This document shows positions 1 through 11,215 of a stretch of 64,000 bases of DNA, piece by piece (the first letter of the stretch is position 1; the number at the start of each line of letters is the position of its first letter). Source of the stretch: Parietaria judaica (taxonomy: Eukaryota; Streptophyta; Magnoliopsida; Rosales; Urticaceae); NCBI GenBank assembly GCA_954871525.1, contig OX940863.1:1216001-1280000 (forward strand), read 5' to 3'. A model generated the notes under the pieces. The model worked only from the letters and a program-made list of their open reading frames with translations, was not told the DNA's origin and made no database searches. The translations under genes were made by a program, and so were the position numbers.

Positions 1-3000
1 TCAAGAATCAAATCTCGTAGTACGTGTATGGGTGTTGGAGTAGTCCTGGAGATGAACATTCGCATTGATTATAATAAATTTTGTAAATATTAAATAACGT
101 ATAAATTAAAATCTTACCCTGCAACATCTACAAGTATTAATTTCCACAACGAAACCGTTGATAAAGAAATATATCCTTCAATTTTAATTGATATTTAAAA
201 TTAATTTATATATTGATCACCGACCTAAAAATATATATTTGTTTATACTAAATATTATTAGTCAAGTCCAAAATATATTTATCCCATAGTTAATTATTTT
301 CCCCCAAAAAACTAACCACATCACCCTCTAGTGACTAGTCTATATTTTCAGTATATATATATATATATATTAATATATGTGCGTATTTTCAACTTCTTTT
401 CAGATTAATTTACTTGGGATATTCAATTCATTCTTTCTAGAATTAATTTACTTGGGATATTCAACATCTTTTGGGTCGTTGTCTTCATTCGCAGCTTGCC
501 GACAGTTTCTGGGCTTTGATGAGATCAACGGTTGAGATGACATCAGCGTCCCATCAGCGTCGATGAACGTGATTAAAAGGTGGATAAGCGTGGGACCCAC
601 TATGATCCAAGACAATTATATTTCAAACGAATCCGAACAAGCCACGTGTCAAGCTCTGCTGAAACCGTGTTTTTGTGGTATCTCTATGCTTAGGACTTGG
701 GAGAATTAACACGGGATTCTAGGGATGACACGTGACCATGCCAATAATTCGGCGAGAAAATTGTGATTAAATTAAACATGAAATTAAGTACAATTTCCAT
801 CTCTAACTAGTCCCTGGGATCCTGATTGCTGACCATTTTGACCCCTTAGTATCTTAATTTTATACTGTTGATCTTTGTTGACTCGTTTTTTCGTTGAAGG
901 TTAAAAATGTGAGGTGTGGCATGTAATTAAAAAAAAAAGTGGTGGATGAATTAAAATAAATATGCACAAGTTTCAAGAGATTCGGTACGTCAACGATGTG
1001 CCTACTGCGAAATTATATTATGTTACATAAAGAATAGAAAAAAACACATACCGTTGGTGAAAACGTATGTCTATGAGTAACTTCTCGAGTATGATTATGA
1101 AGACATTCGGAAGGGGGAGCCTCACTCCCTACCCGCATCTAGTGTCAGTCTTCTGAGTGTGCATTACTTAGCGGTAAACTAGAACCCGAATCTAGCGTTA
1201 GCCTTCCGAGGGTGCATTAGTGATTGGCACGTCGGAAAATCCGACCAACAATCTCAATTAGAGTCTAGAGATAGTTAGAGCATCCAAAAATACTAAATTC
1301 TAAAGGCCTCATATGTGTACAATATGGGCTTTTAACGGGCTTTTTTTTGGGTTAATGGGTCGAAAAACTCATGCAAATATAGTGGGCTCAATACGGGCTG
1401 TTCATGGATTGAAAAGTTAAATCGAAATATATTGAGTTTATTATATATGGCCAATTTTCTATTCATGGGTCGAGAAAAACCCTCTAAAATTCAGTTTTTT
1501 TTTTTTTTTTTGTTTTTTTTTGTTGAAGGAACTAAAATTTAGAGTCTAACTGTGTAACGTGCTCTTAAACCTCACTTGCTTTACGTTCGTTCCTACTTGA
1601 ACCAAGTAGATATTTACCGGATTAGACTATAACCTTACAAACTTTGTTAATGTTATATTATGTATGAAACAAAAACAATAAAAATATACTTTTTATAAAG
1701 CTCTAATGTTTTTCTTTGTTATTATCATTTTTGTATTTTTTTAATAGTCACCGAGTGTATATGAAAATAATTATGGTTAGTCTATGATAATGCTCTAAAT
1801 ACAAAACAAAAACAAACATGACAATTTTATTTATTTTTCTTCCACTTTCTAATAAGCCCTCTAATTTGATAAGGAATTTTTCTTTCTTTCGGGGATAATA
1901 TTCATTATGCTCAGGTTGTACATTGTCCTATTATTGGTCAAGGCCGACCTCATTCATAAAAAATTTGAGCGATCACTCAAGGCTCTCAAAATAAAATAAT
2001 AAAAATGTCTTAATAAAAAGTTCCAAATTATATAAATTAAAAAAAATACTTTAAAATAATATAAACAAGCTTAATAATTCATTTTTTGCTTAAAGCTTTA
2101 GAAATTATTGGTCCGGGCCTTTTATAGGTATATATATTATGATATAACATATATAATATATACTCAATTATACTTTATATCATATTAACTAACCAAATAA
2201 AAAACTTCCTAAAATGCATGGATTCATATTTAGACAGGCATGCAACTCGGTTATCGAATCACCCAACGTAGATTTTAGTGTCCCTACCTAGCTCACAATA
2301 TGATTCAACATCTGAGCAAACGAACCGCATATTTGTACATTCCAATTTATTGCCCCAAAAAATACTCTTACAAGTATTCCCAAATCATTATACTAAAATA
2401 AAATAAATATATCATTCTCGACACCGTATATATATTTGGTAGGTTTAAAAGCTAGGGTTCTTGATATTCAAATCACCATGCATGCGAATCGGTGAAACGA
2501 CAAAGACCGATTGCCTGTTCGGAGTAAAAGGACAAAGAGGCTTCCGAAGATGAGAATCAACAGCTTGCGAGTATATACGATCGATCGCAGTCATCAACAT
2601 CAAACATCCAAAACGCCATTGAAGCAGTGATTGCAATGCGTAACCGAACCTTCATTGACATATCTACATGCAAAACACTACGCATTCAATTTGTTTCCCA
2701 CTTTGGATAAGATTCTTCCAGTGAGGTTGGGTCCCACTCAAAGCCCTTGTTTTGTTCTTTCTGCAAGATTCTTTCATTTATCTATATATATATATGATAT
2801 CATAATTTGTTGCAGTATGCTCCAAAGGAAATTGTGATTTCAAGAAAGAATTCGTTTGTAACAAAAAGTATATCTACGAGAAACTAATAAGTAAGTTAGA
2901 TATATTTGTGCCATAAGTACTTAAAGCTTAACAAATTCGATCGCGCTGCGAAAAAAGAAAAAAAAAACTTAATTTTGTTTTCTTATGGTAAATGTAAGAA

Positions 3001-3490
3001 ATTAAAGTCCGAAAAACAGTGTCCACCCACTTAAACACTTGTCCATTAGTTAAACTATTAATATGGGATGAATATATCTATCACCGTTTTTTAGACTCTG
3101 GCTACTTTAACCGCAATAAAAAATTATTTGTAACACGGTGTCCTATTTGGTTAAACATTAGGTATATATGTTGCAATATTCCTAAAACGATCATTAGTGA
3201 ATCTAAAAAAAATTAAGTTTAAGCTAGAAACTATAAAAATGCTTATAAATGACAAATAATGGCTATATATACGTATAATTAAGCACTATATATATATATA
3301 TATATATATATAGGGCATTGATCGTTTTGAAAAGATGAACAAAATTAGAGGTATAAGCGGCATAAAACGTGGGGTGGTTGATATATAAGTACTGTATTTA
3401 ATATCCATCAGACCCCACGTACTTCAAAGATGCTAGCAAATAATCTGCCATAAAACCATATCGAATATTTATATGTCACATTATAGAGAG
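1..3490. other. AT-rich intergenic DNA upstream of the ERF gene
   Basis: No convincing coding region is seen; the short open frames here have no family signature. The stretch holds TA runs (near 353-370 and 3290-3312), poly-A and poly-T tracts, and a direct duplication of about 23 bp (around 413-440 and 441-466). It also holds a diverged repeat of about 35 bp (around 1130-1165 and 1186-1220). Two CACGTG G-box cores lie near 642 and 729. They could belong to a distal promoter, but they are almost 3 kb from the ERF start codon. Confidence 0.6.
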
Positions 3491-3496
3491 CACTAT

Positions 3497-3503
3497 TATA
3501 AAT
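3497..3503 (+). promoter_or_regulatory. Probable TATA box of the SHN1-like gene
   Basis: A TATAAAT stretch lies about 120 bp upstream of the ERF start codon and is followed by a CT-rich leader (about 3540-3615). Both are typical of plant Pol II promoters. The transcription start is not directly visible; about 3525-3535 is an inference from usual TATA spacing. Confidence 0.5.
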
Positions 3504-3618
3504 GCAGGGTCGTCACGTATATACTTGTGTTTTATTCCCGGTGATCTCTCTCAGACTCAAATTAAGCCATATATACATATATAAGTCATCTCTCTGTATC
3601 TCTTCTCTTCTCAGCAGA

Positions 3619-3702
3619 ATGACAGAGCGTAAGAAGTATAGGGGTGTCAGGCGACGCCATTGGGGTTCCTGGGTTGCTGAAATTCGTCACCCTCTACTGT
3701 AA

Positions 3703-3764
<62 letters not shown>

Positions 3765-4714
3765 CATGTCATGTTTATCTGAATTTGTCTTCCTTATGTT
3801 CCATGCATATGACTTTTGATACTTGATAGTATGATGCCTCTCGAGTTTATATTTGCACTGATGTTTACATATAGATTTTTGAAGAAGCTAATAAAAAAAA
3901 AATAGAAGCTCGAAATCTCGTAAATTGAACTCGAATAACTAGATGATAATGAAGAGATTAAAGATTTATATAACCATCGATATAATGCAAATTAAATGGT
4001 AAGGTGTATACTTTTCTTATTTTATTTTTTACCTTTTATTTTTCTAAAATCATTTCTTAGTTATCTCACTAAGTATTAAAAGGTCATTTAAATGAATATC
4101 TTAACAGTTGTAATGAATATTTGTGCAGTAAGTTAGAGGAAGTTTACAAAAATATCATTTTATCAAAGTTATTAATTTAGAGAGTATTAAGTTGACGAAG
4201 TTTTACTGTATATAGGAAAAGGAGAGTGTGGCTAGGGACTTTCGAGACGGCCGAGGATGCAGCCAGAGCCTACGACGAAGCCGCCGTTCTCATGAGCGGT
4301 CGCAACGCCAAGACTAACTTCCCTCTCAAAATAAACCACCATGATAATAGTAACGACTCTCTTAATTCACTCTCTTCTCCCGGCGCCACCGCCTACAGCA
4401 ACGCGTTCTCCTCCGTCCTCAGCGCCAAGCTCCGCAAGTGCTGCAAGGCGCCCTCCCCCTCCCTCACCTGCCTCCGCCTCGACGCCGAGAGCTCCCACTT
4501 CAGCGTCTGGCAGAAGCGCGCCGGCCCCCGCTCTGACGCCAACTGGGTCATGATGGTCGAGCTCGCAGGCAAGGCCAAAAACGACGATATCGACATCGGT
4601 GTCATCGACAAAGCAGAGGTCGCGGCCGACGATCTCCGCCGCCGTCAGGACGTCGAAGAGGAGGAGAAGGTTGCGTTGCAGATGATAGAGGAGCTTCTAA
4701 ACGGTGATAATTGA
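3619..4714 (+). CDS. SHN1: AP2/ERF transcription factor, SHINE clade (WIN1/SHN1-like)
   Basis: CDS join(3619..3698,4216..4714) gives 192 residues, close to the roughly 200 of Arabidopsis SHN1. Exon 1 starts [18 protein letters not shown] and is interrupted inside the AP2 domain. A 517-bp GT-AG intron, the usual site for this clade, restores the leucine of the HPLLKRR segment. The single AP2 domain spans about residues 6-62 and ends in [18 protein letters not shown]. The two clade motifs follow: [10 protein letters not shown]...[11 protein letters not shown] and WQKRAG...WVMMVEL. The C-terminus is an acidic [10 protein letters not shown]. Family knowledge: nuclear activators of cutin and wax biosynthesis. 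The reading frame is intact. The intron holds a 58-bp TA tract, and a retrotransposon starts 20 bp after the stop, so the natural 3' UTR is split. The clade assignment is strong; the exact paralogue is inferred. Confidence 0.93.
3705..3762. repeat. (TA)29 microsatellite in the SHN1-like intron
   Basis: An uninterrupted alternating AT run of 58 bp begins 7 bp inside the only intron of the ERF gene. Such tracts are highly length-variable and can extrude as cruciforms. Its closeness to the 5' splice site is the only notable aspect. Confidence 0.95.
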
Positions 4715-4729
4715 TGGTTAAGTACTATC

Positions 4730-4734
4730 TAGTG
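4730..4734. repeat. Left target-site duplication TAGTG of the Sirevirus-like element
   Basis: TAGTG directly precedes the 5' LTR and recurs at 14487-14491 directly after the 3' LTR. A perfect 5-bp duplication marks a single undisturbed integration event and fixes both LTR ends. Confidence 0.93.
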
Positions 4735-5532
4735 TGAAAAACTGTCTTTATTTGACAGTTTAGTGCAGTTTCATGTTTGGCAGTATTGTTGATCATATGC
4801 GCGGTCACACCTACGAGTTCCTTATCCATAGAGCGGAATTGGTCAGTTTCGGTTGAGATATTTAAGGAATTCGTTCTCCCTTATCTGCTGGTCAAATATC
4901 AGAGTTAAAGGAGCTGGATAAATTCGAATTATTAAGGAAATACTTAGTCAAGGAAAGACTAAGTAAAAAGCCTTAAAATGAGGAAGAATTGGTTATCTTG
5001 TTGAGAGCTTTTGGGGATCTATTTAAACTGATCTAGGGCTCTCAATTTCGTTCATCCATTCACCCATATCTTGAGAGAAAAACGTACAGAGCTTGAGAGA
5101 GCATCCTTAGCCTTTTTCTCACAATCCCCGTGGATCGTTCGTTGGCGCTTTCTTCATGCGAAGAAGTCTGAAGGAGTCTGAAGCACTTCAACATCGTCAA
5201 CGGAGTAGTGCACACCTGCACTGATCGACACTCGCCGGAAGCCGCCTTACTCGCTTGCCGTGCCGCCGTGTCATCGTCACAATCAACAGGTTACAGGACT
5301 GGTTACATCGCTGGTCGCACTGGTTAGAGTGTATTGTCTAGTTTGTTGTTCGGTGAACAAATCGATTGTGTAACGTCCATCTTGTAATTATCAATGTTGA
5401 TTAATCTGGGTGAGGGCCCCGCAGAGTAGATAGGTATCGAACTGCGTTAACAAAACATCGCGTGTGTCTCTTTACTTTCGCATGTGTTTGTTTATCGTTA
5501 TTTTCCGCATAACCGAAGAACGTGACGTTTCA
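4735..5532 (+). repeat. 5' LTR of the Sirevirus-like element
   Basis: Begins TGAAAAACTG and ends GACGTTTCA, 798 bp. It reads base for base the same as 13689-14486. A TATTTAAA core near 5020 is a candidate TATA box. The LTR begins 20 bp after the ERF stop codon, so LTR sequence may supply the polyadenylation signals of the host transcript. Confidence 0.95.
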
Positions 5533-5550
5533 ATTGGTATCAGAGCTTGT
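5533..5550 (+). other. Primer-binding site (initiator Met-tRNA type)
   Basis: ATTGGTATCAGAGCTT follows the 5' LTR directly. TGGTATCAGAGC is the standard plant copia primer site, complementary to the 3' end of initiator methionine tRNA. Confidence 0.9.
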
Positions 5551-5614
5551 CGCTGCAAAAGTGTTTCTTTGATTTCAAAGGCAGCGGAAAGATCTTAGCG
5601 TTCTTTGAATCACG

Positions 5615-8600
5615 ATGGGCTCACGCGAAAATACAGTCCTTGTAAGACCACCGGTGTTAGACGGAACAAATTACTCGTATTGGAAAGCTCGAATGACTAT
5701 TTACATCCAATCGATTGATTCAAAAGCTTGGAGCACTGTGAAACATGGCTGGACTTCTCCTATGAAGACAAATACCACTGGAGAAATGGTTGAAAAGCTG
5801 CCAAGTGAATGGGATACCGAAGATGAGATCGCTTCCCTAGCAAATTGTCGTGCACTAAATGCGATCGTATCTGCGGTTGACGAAGGACAGTTTAGACTCA
5901 TATCTACGTGTGCTACTGCCAAACAAGCATGGGAAGCATTGCAAAACCTCCATGAAGGAACCTCAACCGTTCGAACCTCAAAGCTCCAAATGCTTGCGTC
6001 TAAATTTGAAGAACTACGTATGACCGAAGATGAAACCATTGCAGACTTCAACGGAAAGCTTCGCGAGATTTCAAATCAAGCTTTTCAACTTGGAAAAGTG
6101 TATTCTAATCTAAAATTGGTTAGAAAAACGCTCCGGTCATTACCAGAACGCTTCAGTGCCAAGGTTGCAGCTATCGAAGAGGCGAAAGATATAACCACAA
6201 TGAATTTAGATGAACTCATTGGATCTCTTCAAACTTTTGAAATGAATATGTCTCAAGCAAAAAGAGAAAAAGGAGTAGCATTCAAAACTTCTATCAAACG
6301 TGATCACAGAAACGATACAACAAGTGACTCTACCAATGATGTACCTGGCGATTATACAAGTGATGTAACCATGGATGACTTTGCTCTTCTCACTAAAAAC
6401 TTTGGTAGAATGTTGAAGAAGTTTAACACTCAGAGACCACCTTTTAAAGGAGGAGGAAGTGGTTCTTCACAAGGAAATTCAATCAGCAACCATAGATATG
6501 CAAACAACAATCATGGTCATAATGATGGTCGTACTACAGATGATAAGGCCAAAGGAAGAGGAATAAAGTGCAGAGAATGTGACGGGTATGGTCATATACA
6601 ATCTGAGTGCGCGAACACACTGAAGAAGCAGAAGGCAAAATCCTACAATTCTACTTGGAGTGATGATGACTCTGACGACGAAAATGAAGGAGGAATTGTC
6701 AGCCACTACGTAGCATTCACTGCATCACATCACTCTAATGATCAGAACAGTGACTCCACTGATGATTCAGATGACGACATCTCTGAAGAAGACCTTCAAA
6801 CGTCCTTCAAATCTCTTTTCGACAAATGGATCTCTGTATGCAATCTGAGCAAGAAGCTTACCTCTGAAAAAGAAATATTGATTGCTGAAAAGCAAAATCT
6901 GTCAATAACTTTAGATGAGCTTATGAACAAATATCAGACTCTGATTGCTCAAGTAAATTCAGACAAAGAACGGGTTATTTCTGAACAACAAGTCTTGTCC
7001 ATTGCTGAAGGCGAACTAAAAAGACAGAACCAATTTCTTAGTCATCAAGTGGAAGATCTAAAAGAGTGCCTCTCAAAAGCAAACAGCCTTGCGTCTGAAA
7101 AGGACAAGAAGATAAGTTCAATGGAACTAGCAGTTATGAAGTTCAACTCTGGAAAATCCAAACTTGATGATATTCTTGAACAAGGAAAGCAGTCAGGAAA
7201 CCGTTCTGGTCTTGGTTTCATGAAAGGAAAAGGAGGATTGTCCTGCGAAAATAACCAGAACAAATACAATCGTACAAGCTACAATCGTATTTTCAGAAAG
7301 GAGTCAGATACTTGGAATAATACAGAGAACGATAACAACAGAGATTCTACAAGCACGTTCGGTATAATTGGTCAAGCAACCAAAAGATGTGAATTCTGCA
7401 AGTCCATTTCTCATCATGATGCTAGATGTAGAAAAATGTACAATCAACACTCGAAGAATGTACAAAAGAATTTTCCGAATAGGCAAGCACGTAAAATTAA
7501 CAGAAGTCACTCAGCATGGGTACCAAAATCTCTTCTCTTCCGAATTCCTAAATCGAAAACTGCTTGGGTTCCAAAAGACAGTATCTTCTGCAATGTTGCC
7601 TACACCTCTCTCCGATCATCCATAAATCAGGCATGGTACTTTGACAGTGGAGCTTCCAAGCATATGACTGGACACAAGGATCATTTAAAGAATTTCTCTG
7701 AAAGTCACGAAGGAAAAGTCACTTTTGGAGATGGCAAAAAGAGTACAGTTCTCGGCAAAGGCGATCTCAATGTTTCTGGAGTTAAGAACTTGAGTAGTGT
7801 TCTTCTAGTCGAAGATCTAAAAGCAAATCTTTTAAGTGTTAGCCAACTATGTGATGATGGAAACAACGTCAACTTCACTGCAGAAGCATGCTATGTTATT
7901 GACTTAAAAGATAAACATGTTGTTATGACTGGTTTCCGTTCATCTGACAATTGCTACTTATTAACCAAGGACCCTGTATGTTTCAGTGCAATGACCGACA
8001 CTTGGAATCTCTGGCATGCAAAACTTGGACATGTTAATGGCAGACATATGTTCAATCTTGCAAAATTAGGGTCTGTTCGAGGTCTACCCGTTCTCCACAA
8101 TCAGAGTAACCATATATGTGGCCCTTGTCAACTAGGAAAGCAACACCGTTCATCTCATAAAGCAGTCCAAATGTTTACCACCAGTCGTGTCCTTGAACTT
8201 CTACATATGGATTTGATTGGTCCAACCCGTATTACGAGCTCAGGAGGAAAGAAATATGTTTATGTCTGCGTTGATGACTACTCAAGATTCACTTGGGTTC
8301 ATTTTCTTAAAGAAAAATCTGAGACGTTTGAAGTCTTCAAAAATCTGTGCATAAGACTTCAAACTGAAAAGGAGACAACTATCGGCAAAATCTTGCGAAT
8401 CAGAAGTGACCATGGAAAAGAATTTGAAAACAGTTCCTTTGCTCAATTTTGCAACGACCATGGGATAAGTCACGAGTTCTCTGCTCCTATTACCCCACAA
8501 CAAAACGGGATTGTAGAACGGAAAAATCGCACCTTACAAGAAATGGCTCGTGTTATGATCAATGCCAAAGACCTAAATCCGAAATGGTGGGCAGAAGCCA

Positions 8601-10774
8601 TCAGCACAGCCTGCTACACTATAAATCGTGTTTACTATCGTCCTCTGACTGAGAAAACTCCATATGAAATCTGGAAAGGAAGAAAGCCAAATATCTCCTA
8701 TTTTCACATATTCGGCAGTAAATGTTACATTCTGAATGACAGAACACCAGTCACCAAATTTTCTGCTAAAAGTGATGAAGGAGTTTTTCTTGGATATTCT
8801 CTAAACAGTCGTGCGTACAGAGTATACAACAAGAGAACAGGGGTGATCATCGAGTCAATCAATGTAAAGGTTGATGACTCCATCGATGAGTTCGAAAATC
8901 ACAACCAAGATTCCAGATCTCCAGGAAAATCCAGCGTCGATACTACAAGATCGGATCTTATGTTCTCTCATTCCACAGAATTACCTGATAAACAGATAAT
9001 TACAAGAAATGAAGATTCTCAGCCAAGTAAGCATGTTGAGAACACCTCTGAAGACAATGTTTGTGACTCTGATATTACGACAACTGATGAGAGTTCCTCT
9101 CAGTATCATGGTGAACCATCCTCTCGTATCAAGAAAAATCATCCGTCCGAGTTGGTCATTGGAAATCTCCATGAAGATCGCCAGACACGAAAAGTTCAGA
9201 AACCAAACTATCGAGACCTTGCTGGATATTCTTGCTTCACTTCTACATTTGAGCCAAAAAATGCTGTTGCAGCCTTAACTGATGAATTTTGGATAAACGC
9301 AATGCAAGAAGAGCTAGGTCAATTTCAGCGAAATAATGTTTGGACACTGGTCGAAAGACCCCGTGGAGTTAATGTCATCGGCACAAAATGGGTCTTCAAA
9401 AATAAGACCGACGAAGAAGGAAATATTGTCAAAAATAAAGCTCGTCTTGTAGCTCAAGGATACACTCAAATAGAGGGTATTGATTTTGACGAGACCTTTG
9501 CTCCCGTAGCTCGTCTTGAGTCGGTTCGTCTTCTTCTTGCAATCTCTTGCAGTCTCAATTTCAAGCTTCATCAGATGGACGTTAAAAGTGCATTTCTCAA
9601 TGGAGTCATCAATGAAGAAGTCTATGTTGCTCAGCCACAAGGCTTCGAGGATCCTTTTCTACCAGAGTACGTATATCGCCTGAACAAAGCCCTGTATGGT
9701 TTAAAACAAGCTCCAAGAGCCTGGTACGATCGTCTTACATCTCATCTTTTACAAGCTGGATACGTTCGTGGGGGAGCAGATAAGACTCTGTTCTTTCTCA
9801 GAATTAAATCTCACACCATGATAGCACAAATTTATGTCGACGATATTGTGTTTGGCTCTACATCTGAAGATCTGGTGAAAAAGTTTATTCGCATGATGGA
9901 AACCGAATTTGAGATGAGCATGGTTGGCGAATTGTCAATGTTTCTTGGCCTCCAAATAAAACAACGCTCAGAGGGAATTTTTATTTCTCAGTCTAAATAT
10001 GCACGCAACTTAGTCCAAAAATTTGGAGTTAGTACGTCAAGATCTGTACGCACACCCATGGGAGTAAGTGAGAAACTGATGAAAGACGAGAATGGAAAGT
10101 CAGTTGATCAGAAACTTTATAGAAGCATGATCGGAAGTCTTCTTTATCTAACATCTAGTCGACCAGATATCTGTCAGAGTGTTGGGGTATGTGCCCGATA
10201 TCAAGCAGATCCTAAAGAATCTCATCTTCTTGCTGTCAAGAGGATCATCAGATATATTCATAGCACCATTGACTATGGTCTCTGGTTTTCTCGGGAATCT
10301 CCTCTGTGTCTTCTTGGATATAGTGATGCTGACTGGGCGGGCAGCGCCGATGACAGAAAAAGCACTACTGGCGGTTGCTTCTATATTGGGAGCAACCTTG
10401 TCTCCTGGTATAGCAAAAAGCAAAACTCTATCTCTTTATCTACTGCTGAAGCAGAATATCTTGCTGCGGGAAGTTGTTGTACACAACTACTATGGATGCG
10501 CCAAATGCTTTGTGACTACGGTATTGATCAACAACAATTGACGGTGTTATGTGACAATCAAAGTGCTATATGTATCTCGAAAAATCCGGTTCAACATTCC
10601 AGAACTAAGCACATTGATATCAGACATCACTTTATCCGTGATCTCGTAGAAAAGAAGATAATCTCTCTTGAACATGTGAGCACCACCGACCAGTTAGCAG
10701 ATATTTTTACCAAGCCTCTAGACTCAACCCGCTTTGAAGAACTACGGAGTAAGCTTGGAATTTGCCGTATCTGA
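5615..10774 (+). CDS. Gag-Pol polyprotein of the Sirevirus-like copia element (open)
   Basis: 1719 residues in one frame without interruption. Gag comes first (copia-type N-terminus, about 1-240), then a CX2CX4HX4C zinc knuckle at 319-332 and acidic and coiled-coil stretches at about 345-510. A second CX2CX4HX4C knuckle lies at 592-605. Protease: WYFDSGASKHMTG with the catalytic Asp at 677. Integrase: zinc-binding H801, H806, C835, C838, then the catalytic triad D866, D932, E968. Reverse transcriptase: YVDD with aspartates 1409-1410. RNase H: SDADWAGS with D1571, and CDNQSAICISKNP further on. It ends in TGA followed by ATAATA, with no readthrough context. All catalytic residues I can check are present. 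It starts at the first ATG of the frame, 82 bp after the LTR. Confidence 0.95.
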   Translation: MGSRENTVLVRPPVLDGTNYSYWKARMTIYIQSIDSKAWSTVKHGWTSPMKTNTTGEMVEKLPSEWDTEDEIASLANCRALNAIVSAVDEGQFRLISTCATAKQAWEALQNLHEGTSTVRTSKLQMLASKFEELRMTEDETIADFNGKLREISNQAFQLGKVYSNLKLVRKTLRSLPERFSAKVAAIEEAKDITTMNLDELIGSLQTFEMNMSQAKREKGVAFKTSIKRDHRNDTTSDSTNDVPGDYTSDVTMDDFALLTKNFGRMLKKFNTQRPPFKGGGSGSSQGNSISNHRYANNNHGHNDGRTTDDKAKGRGIKCRECDGYGHIQSECANTLKKQKAKSYNSTWSDDDSDDENEGGIVSHYVAFTASHHSNDQNSDSTDDSDDDISEEDLQTSFKSLFDKWISVCNLSKKLTSEKEILIAEKQNLSITLDELMNKYQTLIAQVNSDKERVISEQQVLSIAEGELKRQNQFLSHQVEDLKECLSKANSLASEKDKKISSMELAVMKFNSGKSKLDDILEQGKQSGNRSGLGFMKGKGGLSCENNQNKYNRTSYNRIFRKESDTWNNTENDNNRDSTSTFGIIGQATKRCEFCKSISHHDARCRKMYNQHSKNVQKNFPNRQARKINRSHSAWVPKSLLFRIPKSKTAWVPKDSIFCNVAYTSLRSSINQAWYFDSGASKHMTGHKDHLKNFSESHEGKVTFGDGKKSTVLGKGDLNVSGVKNLSSVLLVEDLKANLLSVSQLCDDGNNVNFTAEACYVIDLKDKHVVMTGFRSSDNCYLLTKDPVCFSAMTDTWNLWHAKLGHVNGRHMFNLAKLGSVRGLPVLHNQSNHICGPCQLGKQHRSSHKAVQMFTTSRVLELLHMDLIGPTRITSSGGKKYVYVCVDDYSRFTWVHFLKEKSETFEVFKNLCIRLQTEKETTIGKILRIRSDHGKEFENSSFAQFCNDHGISHEFSAPITPQQNGIVERKNRTLQEMARVMINAKDLNPKWWAEAISTACYTINRVYYRPLTEKTPYEIWKGRKPNISYFHIFGSKCYILNDRTPVTKFSAKSDEGVFLGYSLNSRAYRVYNKRTGVIIESINVKVDDSIDEFENHNQDSRSPGKSSVDTTRSDLMFSHSTELPDKQIITRNEDSQPSKHVENTSEDNVCDSDITTTDESSSQYHGEPSSRIKKNHPSELVIGNLHEDRQTRKVQKPNYRDLAGYSCFTSTFEPKNAVAALTDEFWINAMQEELGQFQRNNVWTLVERPRGVNVIGTKWVFKNKTDEEGNIVKNKARLVAQGYTQIEGIDFDETFAPVARLESVRLLLAISCSLNFKLHQMDVKSAFLNGVINEEVYVAQPQGFEDPFLPEYVYRLNKALYGLKQAPRAWYDRLTSHLLQAGYVRGGADKTLFFLRIKSHTMIAQIYVDDIVFGSTSEDLVKKFIRMMETEFEMSMVGELSMFLGLQIKQRSEGIFISQSKYARNLVQKFGVSTSRSVRTPMGVSEKLMKDENGKSVDQKLYRSMIGSLLYLTSSRPDICQSVGVCARYQADPKESHLLAVKRIIRYIHSTIDYGLWFSRESPLCLLGYSDADWAGSADDRKSTTGGCFYIGSNLVSWYSKKQNSISLSTAEAEYLAAGSCCTQLLWMRQMLCDYGIDQQQLTVLCDNQSAICISKNPVQHSRTKHIDIRHHFIRDLVEKKIISLEHVSTTDQLADIFTKPLDSTRFEELRSKLGICRI

Positions 10775-11158
10775 ATAATATATTCTCTGGTCATAACCCA
10801 AGTCTTGATCATATCCTGGGTTAATGACATGAAAAGGACAGTTTTGTAATTTTACAAATTCATATCTGATCCATGCATGCAGAATATTGGTGTTCGTCAA
10901 AACAATTGCAACTGTATTCATTATTTTTCGATGGAAATATACAATCAGTTGAGATTATTGTGGAAAAATATGTGACTTATGGAGAAATTTTGGATAAAAA
11001 TTAAAAGAAAAAAGGAAAATCTCTCTCTTTTTCTCCCTTAGAAATCGCGACCTCCTTCTTCTCCATCTTCCTCGCGATTTTCTTCCCCGAAGCTCACCAA
11101 ATTCGCTCCAAGTTCACGCCGAGTCCTTCTCAACGGATTCTCTCCAAAAATTCGTGCT

Positions 11159-11166
11159 CTATATAT
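11159..11166 (+). promoter_or_regulatory. Candidate internal TATA box upstream of the extra ORF
   Basis: CTATATAT lies about 70 bp upstream of the likely start codon (11234). It is followed by a leader rich in C and T that includes AAAGCCCTAGA, which looks like an ordinary plant 5' UTR. This suggests the extra ORF may have its own transcript. Alternatively it is expressed from a spliced genomic RNA, since the preceding pyrimidine-rich stretch (11020-11050) resembles a splice acceptor region. Confidence 0.35.
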
Positions 11167-11215
11167 CCCTCATCCTCAGAAATCGAAAAGCCCTCATTCT
11201 CTCAAAGCCCTAGAT

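Noticed and set aside
5701..10830. Open frames on the minus strand and in other plus frames inside the Sirevirus gag-pol
   Set aside because: They overlap a conserved polyprotein and show no family signatures.
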